15,856 nt of DNA from Acidobacteriota bacterium (GTDB taxonomy: Bacteria; Acidobacteriota; Terriglobia; Acidiferrales; UBA7541). The notes under the pieces were generated by a model. That model saw only the letters and a program-made list of their open reading frames with translations, did not search any database and was not told the origin of the DNA. Shown here piece by piece: positions 7,040 to 13,651 of this stretch. Location of the stretch: NCBI GenBank assembly GCA_003161495.1, contig PMOP01000169.1:1-15856 (forward strand). The letters run 5' to 3'. Each line of letters opens with the position of its first letter. Position 1 is the first letter of the stretch. The translations under genes were made by a program, and so were the position numbers.

Positions 7040-7489
7040 ATGGCACATTCCTTTTTAATTTTTGATTTTGGCAATGACGAGGAGACCGCGCAAGAGGCGC
7101 GGCATCGCATCGAGGGTTGGAAGCAGGGATTCCGGCTCGATAAAAAGCTTCAGGTCAAATTTGAACGCAAGGAGCCGGAGGCAAAATCGGAAGCCACTCC
7201 TGCCGCACCGCCAAAGGCTGCTACAAAACCCGGCGCAAAAGGGAAAGCCAAGCCGGGCGCAAAATCAAAATCCATAAAGGATGCGGACGCGGATGACACG
7301 CAGGGCGATGCCGCGCAAATTCGGTTGATCGTTCGCCTTGATTTTTCCGACCACGAAAAATTATCTCACCAGCGCTGGATCGAGCGCATTCCGACCGAAG
7401 AACCGTTTAAAAGCGCGCATCCGCGAATTTTCCGCGGCGGTGAACCGGAATTCAGAGCCACATCGGATTTGTTCGATTCGCTCGATTGA
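7040..7489 (+). CDS. Conserved-looking hypothetical protein with charged low-complexity linker
   Basis: I do not recognise this family. From MAHSFLIFDFGNDEE the protein has 149 residues in three parts. An N-terminal block (1-45) looks folded, with alternating hydrophobics and EARHRIEGWKQGFRLDKKLQ. Residues about 46-90 are a Lys/Ala/Pro/Gly linker (KPGAKGKAKPGAKSKS) ending in acidic DADADD. A C-terminal block begins IRLIVRLDFSDHEKLSHQRW and ends FRATSDLFDSLD. No signal peptide or membrane segment is seen, so it is probably cytoplasmic. The start is uncertain: ATG at 7031 and TTG at 7004 are in frame but neither has a good ribosome site. ATG 7040 is preferred because MAHSFLIFDF begins the plausible fold and a promoter places the transcript start there. 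It converges on the small membrane protein gene, 30 bases away. Confidence 0.65.
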   Translation: MAHSFLIFDFGNDEETAQEARHRIEGWKQGFRLDKKLQVKFERKEPEAKSEATPAAPPKAATKPGAKGKAKPGAKSKSIKDADADDTQGDAAQIRLIVRLDFSDHEKLSHQRWIERIPTEEPFKSAHPRIFRGGEPEFRATSDLFDSLD

Positions 7490-7519
7490 GAATTCTTGCG
7501 GTGCGGACCGGCGGGATTC

Positions 7520-7684
7520 TTAACTGCGGGAAGTTTGCAGGGCCTCAATGGATCCAAACACATACGTGAGGAATGCTTCCGTGCGAACACGCTCGGCCCT
7601 GCGGATGATGGCGCCCAAAACCAAGCCTGCCGCCACGCCGATCAGCCACCACGTCACCAGGATCTTCAGGAATAGAATGCCCAT
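7520..7684 (-). CDS. Small single-span membrane protein (54 residues), unknown function
   Basis: The start MGILFLKILVTWW at 7684 is favoured by GGGGGA about 8 bases upstream; a longer in-frame reading from 7735 has no such site. Residues about 3-28 form one hydrophobic helix ending GLVLGAIIRR, followed by a charged segment (AERVRTEAF) and a short amphipathic tail. The positive residues after the helix predict a cytoplasmic C-terminus. No family recognised. It is monocistronic, with the 830-base gene-free stretch on its upstream side. Confidence 0.5.
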   Translation of the reverse strand: MGILFLKILVTWWLIGVAAGLVLGAIIRRAERVRTEAFLTYVFGSIEALQTSRS

Positions 7685-8220
7685 CTTCGCTTCCCCCAGG
7701 CAGATCGAATTCAAGCAATGGGTGCGGAAAAACAAAAGCCAGACAGATGGTGCTACAGCATTACGCTAAGCCCTGGAAGTCACTCTAAAATAGCGGCTGC
7801 CCGAAATCTACTCCCCATCGAAGGTGCTCATCTCGGGGTGTGGAATATACCTCTCAGCATGGCCTGAAAGCAATATCTTCCGTCAAAATTCTTCCGCTCA
7901 TACGATTGAGTTCACAGGCGCGCCTATTTTCATCCTGTTCGTCCGGACAGTTTAAACACCCCGTCCCAATCCTGTCCTCTTGGCCAGCGTCTTATTTCCC
8001 TTCCTGCCGTTAGGCTCTTAGATAGGACCGTGAGCCGTTTTGTGCTTCGTTGGCGCTGGCCGCTTTACAGGTTCGATTGGCTGGTGGTATCGCCCAGTAG
8101 CGATTCCGCTGCGGATTTATTGAGATTGCGGGCGCACCTTCGCTGCCGCGATGTTGTGCGCTAGCAATATGTCGGCGCTCATCCCCCCGGTTGCGCCGTC
8201 ATGCAAAGCGGCCGAGCGTA
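7685..8220. other. Gene-free stretch, upstream part
   Basis: About 540 bases with no recognisable gene, RNA or repeat. A GTG-started frame at 8030-8163 is Arg/Leu-rich and a leftward frame at 8117-8308 begins inside a repeat arm; neither resembles a protein family. I searched by eye for tRNA T-arms and found none that pair. The next features are a hairpin at 8221 and the repeat at 8279. Confidence 0.5.
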
Positions 8221-8249
8221 TCCGTCCCAGCACCACACCCTGGGACGGA
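8221..8249. other. Stable 10-bp hairpin in the gene-free stretch
   Basis: TCCGTCCCAG (8221-8230) pairs perfectly with CTGGGACGGA (8240-8249) across a 9-base loop. A run of seven T begins at 8263, too far from the stem for a classical terminator. It could be a remnant repeat, a protein-binding dyad or part of an unknown RNA. Confidence 0.45.
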
Positions 8250-8278
8250 ACGCTCTCCGCGATTTTTTTAGTCCAGAT

Positions 8279-8436
8279 TTGGAACCACGGATTCACACGG
8301 ATGAACACGGATTAAAAAAGAGAAAAGAAAAGAGCGAATCCCTTCGAAAATCCGGCATTGATTCTTTCCTTTGTATAAGTTTGGATTTTTCCTTCATTTT
8401 TTATCCGTGTTCATCCGTGTGAATCCGTGGTTCCAA
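8279..8436. repeat. Inverted-repeat element, 34-base perfect arms (family A, short form)
   Basis: The arm 8279-8312 (ttggaaccacggattcacac...) is the exact reverse complement of 8403-8436. As in the element at 2784, each arm contains three tandem 10-base units (CACGGATTCA, CACGGATGAA, CACGGATTAA). The left arm is followed by a purine run AAAAAAGAG and the right arm preceded by a pyrimidine-rich segment. The 90-base interior has no ORF of note. Its right edge lies 30 bases upstream of the TATAAT at 8466, so it borders the E1 promoter. Confidence 0.9.
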
Positions 8437-8465
8437 TTCGGGTTCGCTCTGCGCCCGGGTTTGGA

Positions 8466-8471
8466 TATAAT
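8466..8471 (+). promoter_or_regulatory. -10 box (TATAAT) for the E1 gene
   Basis: A perfect TATAAT lies in ttggaTATAATgggg, about 50 bases before the start codon of the E1 gene. The region 17 bases upstream reads TTCGCT, a weak -35, and lies just outside the repeat arm that ends at 8436. Confidence 0.55.
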
Positions 8472-8521
8472 GGGGTGTACTTCCGAAACTAGCTGGCCTA
8501 GCTCAGCTCAAGGTGATTCGG

Positions 8522-10678
8522 ATGCCGGTACAGGCGCGTTCCAAGACGGCGAAAATTGATTCGAGCAAGTATCACGGCCTGTCCCGGGGGGATCTTCTTC
8601 GTATTTACCGCACGATGTATCTTTCGCGGCGCATCGATGACCGCGAAATCCAACTGAAACGCCAGAACAAAACCTATTTTCAGATCAGCGGCGCGGGGCA
8701 TGAAGGCGTTTTGGCCGCCGCGGGGCTTGTCCTCCGGCCCGGCCACGATTGGGTCTATCCCTACTATCGCGATCGCGCGCTTTGCCTGGCGCTGGGCGTT
8801 ACGTCGCTGGAAATGTTTCTTCAGGCAGTGGGCGCCAAGGACGATCCGAATTCCGGCGGGCGGCAGATGCCTTCGCACTGGGGCATCCCACGGCTGAATA
8901 TTCTTCCGCGGTCCTCCTCAACGGGCATGCAGTACACGCAAGCGGTTGGCATGGCGGAAGCCACGCAATATTTTGAGAAGTTTCCGCGCGCGCTGGAGCA
9001 GGCGCAGCGGGCGCCGCTCGGTGAACATGTGCGCCACCAGGCGGATGAAATTGTGTATGTCTCGGGTGGCGATGGCTCCACGAGCGAAGGCGAATTCTTT
9101 GAAGGTTTAAATTCCGCGTGCCTGCGCAAGCTTCCCATTCTCTTTTTGATCGAAGATAACGGCTGGGCCATTTCCGTTCCAGTACAATTCCAGACGCCGG
9201 GCGGCAACATTTCGAAATTGGTGGCCAATTATCCCGGGCTTTTTCTGGAGGAATGCGACGGCAGCGATCCTCTTGCAAGCTTCGCGGCCCTTTGGCGCGC
9301 CGCGGAATATTGCCGTGCGCGAAAAGGGCCCGCGCTGGTGCATGCGCAGGTCACGCGTCCCTACTCTCATTCGCTCTCCGACGATGAAAAACTTTATAAA
9401 ACCGATTCTTTGCGGGAGGAAGAGGCGCATCGCGATCCGATTCCCAAGTTCGGGCTGTTCCTGGTGCGCGAGGGGATCGTCGATGAAAAAGAATTGGAGT
9501 CCATCGAAGCGGAAGTGGATCGGGAGGTCCGCGAATCGTCCGATCGGGCTCTTGCGGCCGAGCCGCCCGCCAAGGAATCCATTCTTGTAAATCAATATTC
9601 TCCCGATGTCGATCCGAGTTCTTCCCGCTTTGAATCCGCTCCCCAGTTTTCCGGTGAACCGCGCACCATGGTGGAAATGATTTCCGCGACGCTGGCCGAC
9701 GAAATGGCGCGCGACGAACGAATCGTCGTGCTGGGCGAGGACGTGGCCGATTGCTGCAACGAAGACCACTTGGCACACTTGAAAGGGAAGGGCGGCGTCT
9801 TCAAGGCCACAGTTGGCTTGCAGCGGCGTTTCGGATCCGCGCGCGTTTTCAACACGCCGATTGCGGAAGCATGCATTGTTGGCAGCGCGCTGGGCATGGC
9901 CGCTCGCGGCTTGAAACCTGTCGCGGAGATTCAGTTTTTCGATTACATCTGGCCGGCGATGATGCAGTTGCGCAACGAATTATCTTTATTTCGCTGGCGC
10001 TCCAACGGAGCCTTCAAGTCGCCCGCCGTGATTCGCGTGGCTACCGGAGGCTATCTGACGGGAGGCGCGATTTATCACAGCCAGAGCGGGGAGGTGCTGT
10101 TCACGCACACTCCTGGAATTCGCGTGGTCATGCCTTCGACGGCGCTCGATCTTTGCGGCTTATTGCGCACGGCGATTCGTTGCGACGACCCTGTGCTGTT
10201 TCTGGAGCACAAGCACTTGTACCGCCAGCCGTACAATCGATCTCCCTATCCGGGCCCGGATTACACGATTCCATTTGGGCGCGCGCGTGTCGCGCGGGAA
10301 GGGGACGACGTGAGCATCATCACGTACGGCGCCGTCGTTCATCGCGCCGAAGTGGCCGCGGCACAACTCGAACGTGAAGGCGTTTCCGTGGAAATTATCG
10401 ATCTTCGCTCGCTCTCGCCGTTTGATTGGGAGGCGATCGCCGCGACGGTTCGGAAGACCAATCGAGTGATTGTCGCCCATGAAGACATGCTGTCATGGGG
10501 TTATGGGGCCGAAATCGCCGCGCTCATTTCCGACAAGCTATTTGATGAATTGGATGCTCCAGTGCGGCGCGTTGCGGCCATGGACACTTTTTGCGCCTAC
10601 CAGCCGACGCTCGAGGACGAAATCCTTCCGCAAACCAGCGACCTGGTCGTCGCCATTCGCGAATTGCTTGCCTATTGA
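8522..10678 (+). CDS. Fused 2-oxoacid dehydrogenase E1 (alpha and beta in one chain), branched-chain/pyruvate type
   Basis: The protein has 718 residues from ATG 8522. AAGGTGA 6 bases upstream supports this start over the GTG at 8513. Residues about 20-340 are the E1 alpha (thiamine diphosphate) domain, with the cofactor motif GDG at 183-185 and Asn213 in EDNGWAIS, the normal GDG-X27-N spacing. A linker of about 35 residues ([13 protein letters not shown]...) leads to E1 beta from about residue 380: [41 protein letters not shown], then a transketolase C-terminal domain ([23 protein letters not shown]). E1 decarboxylates a 2-oxoacid and reductively acylates lipoyl-E2 in the cytoplasm. No E2, E3 or lipoyl enzyme is nearby, so substrate (branched-chain 2-oxoacid or pyruvate) cannot be fixed. 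The gene stands alone, with a palindrome 14 bases after its stop. Confidence 0.9.
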   Translation: MPVQARSKTAKIDSSKYHGLSRGDLLRIYRTMYLSRRIDDREIQLKRQNKTYFQISGAGHEGVLAAAGLVLRPGHDWVYPYYRDRALCLALGVTSLEMFLQAVGAKDDPNSGGRQMPSHWGIPRLNILPRSSSTGMQYTQAVGMAEATQYFEKFPRALEQAQRAPLGEHVRHQADEIVYVSGGDGSTSEGEFFEGLNSACLRKLPILFLIEDNGWAISVPVQFQTPGGNISKLVANYPGLFLEECDGSDPLASFAALWRAAEYCRARKGPALVHAQVTRPYSHSLSDDEKLYKTDSLREEEAHRDPIPKFGLFLVREGIVDEKELESIEAEVDREVRESSDRALAAEPPAKESILVNQYSPDVDPSSSRFESAPQFSGEPRTMVEMISATLADEMARDERIVVLGEDVADCCNEDHLAHLKGKGGVFKATVGLQRRFGSARVFNTPIAEACIVGSALGMAARGLKPVAEIQFFDYIWPAMMQLRNELSLFRWRSNGAFKSPAVIRVATGGYLTGGAIYHSQSGEVLFTHTPGIRVVMPSTALDLCGLLRTAIRCDDPVLFLEHKHLYRQPYNRSPYPGPDYTIPFGRARVAREGDDVSIITYGAVVHRAEVAAAQLEREGVSVEIIDLRSLSPFDWEAIAATVRKTNRVIVAHEDMLSWGYGAEIAALISDKLFDELDAPVRRVAAMDTFCAYQPTLEDEILPQTSDLVVAIRELLAY

Positions 10679-10691
10679 TGCGCGCCGGTTT

Positions 10692-10760
10692 CGTGGCGCC
10701 GGCGTCCCGCCGGCTCTTTGCCTTTGCTTCAAAATATGCCGGCAAGATGCCGGCGCCACA
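10692..10760. repeat. Imperfect palindromic element, 23-base arms, after the E1 stop codon
   Basis: The arm 10692-10714 (cgtggcgccggcgtcccgcc...) matches the reverse complement of 10738-10760 at 19 of 23 positions. All four differences are transitions and the core GTGGCGCCGGC is perfect. The loop is 23 bases. There is no T-run, so it is not a standard terminator, though the folded RNA could protect the 3' end. It shares the outer GTGGCGC with the element at 11515. Confidence 0.8.
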
Positions 10761-10887
10761 AATTCAATTCGTGAATTGTTTGAGTCGTGAGTCGAATAAG
10801 CCGCGCCAAATATCGAGTCCCTGCCAATCTATTGACTACGCATTGCAAAGCGAATCTTCGGCTGTTAGGTTGCTTGAGGTGCGCTCT

Positions 10888-10901
10888 GGAGGACTGCAAT
10901 T
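10888..10901 (+). promoter_or_regulatory. Strong ribosome binding site placed before an ATT codon
   Basis: GGAGG at 10888-10892 is followed after 6 bases by ATT at 10899-10901, in frame with a CX2C-X10-CX2C zinc ribbon. Upstream, this frame is open only to a TGA a few codons earlier and contains no ATG, GTG or TTG. The site therefore decides an unusual start for the next gene. Confidence 0.5.
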
Positions 10902-11504
10902 TTAATTTGTGAAAAATGCGAAGCGGAAATTCCGGAAGGGGCCAGCGTCTGCCCAAAATGCGAAACACCCGTGAACGTCGGTCAGATCGGCCCGGTGTAT
11001 GTTCCCCAAAGCACGCAGCCGCCGGCAGTTATCTCCGCGATCCCGGAACTTACCGCCTTGCCGCCACGGCCGGGATTTGCGGGGTTTTGGCTAAGAGCGA
11101 TCGCGTGTATCATCGACACCATTCTCATCGTGACCATTTTTATTCTGGTGGCGTCCTTCTTTCCTTCTACTTTTGAAAAGTTGCTCCCCCCCAGCTCTAC
11201 TTCGTTCATGGACATGCCGCGCCCCGCGCCTCTTGTGATTGCTCTATTGGCAGCGCTTGGGTGCCTGTATTACAGCGTGTTTGAGGCTTCGAGTTGGCAG
11301 GCGACGCCGGGGAAAAGAATCTTGAGACTCTACGTCACGGACCTGAACGGCCAGCGCATCACGTTTGGGCGCGCCGTAATCCGCAACTTAGCTCGGCAAA
11401 TTTCGGGCATTTTCTTTATCGGCTATATTCTTGCGGCGTTCACGGAGAAGAAGCAAGCCCTGCATGATTTTATTGCCAGCTGTCTCGTGTTGCGAAGGCC
11501 GTAG
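10899..11504 (+). CDS. Zinc-ribbon plus RDD-domain integral membrane protein, probable ATT start
   Basis: Read from ATT 10899 the protein has 201 residues. It starts with a zinc ribbon (CEKC at residues 4-7, CPKC at 18-21), followed by a Pro-rich linker (VYVPQSTQPPAV). An RDD domain then runs from about residue 57: FAGFWLRAIACIIDT with Arg66 and Asp73, two hydrophobic spans, GKRILRLYVTDLNGQ, a third hydrophobic segment (ISGIFFIGYILAAF) and KKQALHDFIA. RDD proteins are poorly understood membrane proteins, some linked to ion transport. The usual gene-finder start, GTG at 10971, has no ribosome site and would discard the zinc ribbon, so the upstream start is preferred. ATT as initiator is rare; a sequencing error changing ATG to ATT is an alternative. 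The stop is 10 bases before a palindromic repeat, and the next gene converges. Confidence 0.75.
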   Translation: MLICEKCEAEIPEGASVCPKCETPVNVGQIGPVYVPQSTQPPAVISAIPELTALPPRPGFAGFWLRAIACIIDTILIVTIFILVASFFPSTFEKLLPPSSTSFMDMPRPAPLVIALLAALGCLYYSVFEASSWQATPGKRILRLYVTDLNGQRITFGRAVIRNLARQISGIFFIGYILAAFTEKKQALHDFIASCLVLRRP

Positions 11505-11514
11505 AAAACATTCC

Positions 11515-11585
11515 GTGGCGCAGGCCTCAGCCTGTGGGGTTAGTCCTTGCAAGGTCAAAACCCCACAGGCTGAAGCCCGCGCTAC
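11515..11585. repeat. Palindromic element between convergent genes, 27-base arms (family B)
   Basis: The arm 11515-11541 (gtggcgcaggcctcagcctg...) matches the reverse complement of 11559-11585 at 24 of 27 positions, all differences being transitions, around a 17-base loop. It fills the 88-base gap between the RDD gene stop and the cyclodeaminase gene stop. Read on the minus strand it is homologous to the element at 13575: both have GTAG, GGGCTTCAGCCTGT, GGTTTT and TTGCAA in the same order. Confidence 0.85.
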
Positions 11586-11592
11586 TAAAAAC

Positions 11593-12570
11593 CTACTCTT
11601 GTTTTTCAGATTGCCAGATGGGAATCGACTTGCCCATGCCGCGTGCGACGGCCATTTCGTAGACGCGCACAGCCGCCGCCAAATCCCAGGTTGCGATCCC
11701 ATTCGATTTGAACAATGTGATTTGATCGGCGCTCGTTCTGCCGGGCGCTTTGCCGGCGACGATTTGCGCAAGCTCCTGCACCGCGTTCCATCGTGACTGA
11801 TCTTCTGCGAACGCATGAATGAGGTCGCCCGCTTCCATCTTGGATTGCTCGATCGAGTCCACCACAATTTTATTTGCGCGGCCAACCGCCGCCTCGTCGA
11901 GTTCACGCTTCTGCGGCCAATTCGCGCCCATGGCGTTGATATGCATGCCGGGCGTGAGCCACGCGCCTTCGAGCACGACCTTCGTCGCGGAAGTCGCCGT
12001 GATAAGAATGTCCGCGCCGCGCACGGCTTCCTCGCCGGAATTCATTGCTTGGACAGTGACGCCGATTCGTTCGCTCATTTCGCGGCAAAACGTTTCGCGG
12101 CGCCCGGGATCGCGTCCAAAAGCGCGGACGCGCTCGAGGCGCCTCACCGTGGCCACGGCCTCCAGCTGCGTTCGCGCCTGGTATCCGGTTCCGATGATGC
12201 ACGCGGTCCGCGCATTCGCATTCGCGAGATATTTTGTCGCGACGCCGCTGGCCGCTCCGGTGCGAAGTTGTCCCAGCGCATCGGCTTCAATCAGCGCCGC
12301 CATCTCGCCCGTGGTCGACCGGAAAAGCGGCACGACAAAACGTGCGAGGCCTCGCACTGCCGTATAAAGTTTTATTCCGAAATATCCTCGAACGGAATCG
12401 CCGGCCGCCATGTAATGCAGCAACGCGTTGTCCGGAAGCTTAATTCTACGCCGCGGGTGCAGCACCAGTTCGCCGTTGCCCTGTTGGCGCAGGGAATCTT
12501 CCACGACTTCCAGCGCGATGGGTATGGTCAAAAGAGAGCGAACATCGGCTTCGGTAAGAAGCAGCGTCAT
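11593..12570 (-). CDS. Ornithine cyclodeaminase / mu-crystallin family NAD(P)-dependent enzyme
   Basis: The protein is 325 residues, the normal length for the family. Family marks in order: GIKLYT with Lys67, LRTGAASGVATKYLA with Arg103, the Rossmann nucleotide loop CIIGTGYQAR (GTGYQA at 127-132), ADILITATSA, GMHINAMGANWPQKRELD and VVDS with Asp238, followed by GDL. The family covers ornithine cyclodeaminase, alanine dehydrogenase (archaeal type) and ketimine reductases, so the exact substrate (an amino acid or cyclic imine) cannot be assigned. The ATG at 12570 overlaps the TGA of the upstream lipoprotein gene (ATGA) and has AAGGGG upstream, so the two are translationally coupled. Cytoplasmic. 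Confidence 0.88.
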   Translation of the reverse strand: MTLLLTEADVRSLLTIPIALEVVEDSLRQQGNGELVLHPRRRIKLPDNALLHYMAAGDSVRGYFGIKLYTAVRGLARFVVPLFRSTTGEMAALIEADALGQLRTGAASGVATKYLANANARTACIIGTGYQARTQLEAVATVRRLERVRAFGRDPGRRETFCREMSERIGVTVQAMNSGEEAVRGADILITATSATKVVLEGAWLTPGMHINAMGANWPQKRELDEAAVGRANKIVVDSIEQSKMEAGDLIHAFAEDQSRWNAVQELAQIVAGKAPGRTSADQITLFKSNGIATWDLAAAVRVYEMAVARGMGKSIPIWQSEKQE

Positions 12571-13538
12571 AGGGGCCCCTTATGTTCCAGGTGCATGCGA
12601 AATCGAAATACTTTCGGCGCCGAGGGATCGAATACAAGGAGCTCCTCGTGAGGCGTCACTACAATTTGAGGAGCCGCAATTTTGCCCAGGCTCGCCCCGA
12701 GGTCCGCGTCGAGTTTATGCTGTCCATCCACCGTCCAAACGCGAATCTCCGCGGAGGAAGGGGCCATCGTAAATACAGAATCGCCGGCCGTGGCAAAACC
12801 GCTGATGGGAGTTGATTCTCGCGACGGAGGATTCACCGCGGGCCAGGAAGCGATTGAGGAACCGTCGGAAGAAAATTTTTCAATGCGGCCGGTGCTGAAG
12901 TAGGCAACAAATACGAAGCTATCCGGTTGCGCCGAAACCCAGGAGGGCCGCTCGTCCGCGGAAATGGCTTTCTGCGGAGCCGGCCAGGATTTTATGAGAC
13001 GTCCGTGAACGTTGAATTTCAGGACGCGCGAATTCGCAGCATCGGGCACATAGAGAGTGCCCTCTTCATCGGTGCCGAATCCGAGCGCGCCGGAAAAATG
13101 GCGCTGAGGGGCGGTCCGCCAGGTTTGAAAAAATGTCCCATCTGGAAAAAAGACATGGATGCCGCCCTGTTGAGGGTCGGCCACATAAATCGCGCCGCCC
13201 GCGTCCACTGCGATTCCCGCGGCATGTCGCAAATGCGGATCCTCAAAGGATTGCAGCGGGGTGCCGCTGGCTTCAAATTTGTGGACGAAGCCGCCGCCGG
13301 GATCGGCGAAGAAAATATTGCCCAACGAATCGACTGCTAATGCCACCGGCGCGTCAAGCTTGCCCGGGCCTTCGCCTTTATCTCCCCAAGCACCGAGGAA
13401 TTCAAACGGCAGCGGAGGAGGCTGCTGGGATTTCGCCGCCGGGTTGGCGCGATTCCCGCAAGATATAAAAAAGAATACCGTCAGCAGTATTGTTTGAGGA
13501 AGTTTCCATCGCATCGAATCGGATTTTGAATTTGCCAT
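12567..13538 (-). CDS. NHL-repeat beta-propeller lipoprotein
   Basis: From ATG 13538 (MANSKSDSMRWKLPQ) the protein has 323 residues. A hydrophobic signal ends in the lipobox F-I-S-C with Cys27 as the lipidation site, so it is membrane-anchored outside the cytoplasm. Then come repeated NHL blades: LGAWGDKGEGPGKLDAPVAL, AVDSLGNIFFADPGGGFVHKF, AVDAGGAIYVADPQQGGIHVF and TDEEGTLYVPDAANSRVLKF, with more divergent blades to the end, giving a six-bladed propeller size. Such propellers bind ligands or partners; the substrate is unknown. A longer reading from 13622 is rejected because its first residues are read from a palindromic repeat and bury the signal peptide. No clear ribosome site is seen at 13538 or the alternative ATG 13514. 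It overlaps the cyclodeaminase gene by 4 bases. Confidence 0.8.
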   Translation of the reverse strand: MANSKSDSMRWKLPQTILLTVFFFISCGNRANPAAKSQQPPPLPFEFLGAWGDKGEGPGKLDAPVALAVDSLGNIFFADPGGGFVHKFEASGTPLQSFEDPHLRHAAGIAVDAGGAIYVADPQQGGIHVFFPDGTFFQTWRTAPQRHFSGALGFGTDEEGTLYVPDAANSRVLKFNVHGRLIKSWPAPQKAISADERPSWVSAQPDSFVFVAYFSTGRIEKFSSDGSSIASWPAVNPPSRESTPISGFATAGDSVFTMAPSSAEIRVWTVDGQHKLDADLGASLGKIAAPQIVVTPHEELLVFDPSAPKVFRFRMHLEHKGPL

Positions 13539-13574
13539 TTTTAAAATTACATTCGGGAAATGCGTGAATGTTTT

Positions 13575-13651
13575 CAGTAGGACGGGCTTCAGCCTGTCTG
13601 GTTTTAGGTTTGCAAAATTCAAAAGCAGACAGGCTGAAGCCCGTCCTACTG
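13575..13651. repeat. Palindromic element, 26-base perfect arms (family B)
   Basis: The arm 13575-13600 (cagtaggacgggcttcagcc...) is the exact reverse complement of 13626-13651, with a 25-base loop. It fills most of the gap between the SH3 gene and the NHL gene in the same transcription unit, and its right arm holds the TAG stop of the SH3 gene (13646-13648). A hairpin this strong inside an operon could reduce expression of the two downstream genes or stabilise the upstream message. It is homologous, in opposite orientation, to the element at 11515. Confidence 0.9.

Noticed and set aside
8056..8090. tRNA-like GGTTCGATT motif
   Set aside because: The flanking bases cannot form a T-stem, and no acceptor or anticodon arm is present.
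8030..8163. GTG-started 44-codon rightward frame in the gene-free stretch
   Set aside because: Arg/Leu-rich composition, no ribosome site, no family resemblance.
8117..8308. Leftward 63-codon frame
   Set aside because: It begins in a repeat arm (the MFIRVNPWFQ reading is the repeat itself), has no ribosome site and no recognisable family.
13539..13622. N-terminal extension of the NHL lipoprotein (reading from 13622)
   Set aside because: These residues are translated from the palindromic repeat at 13575-13651 and place a long stretch before the lipoprotein signal; the ATG at 13538 gives a normal signal peptide.
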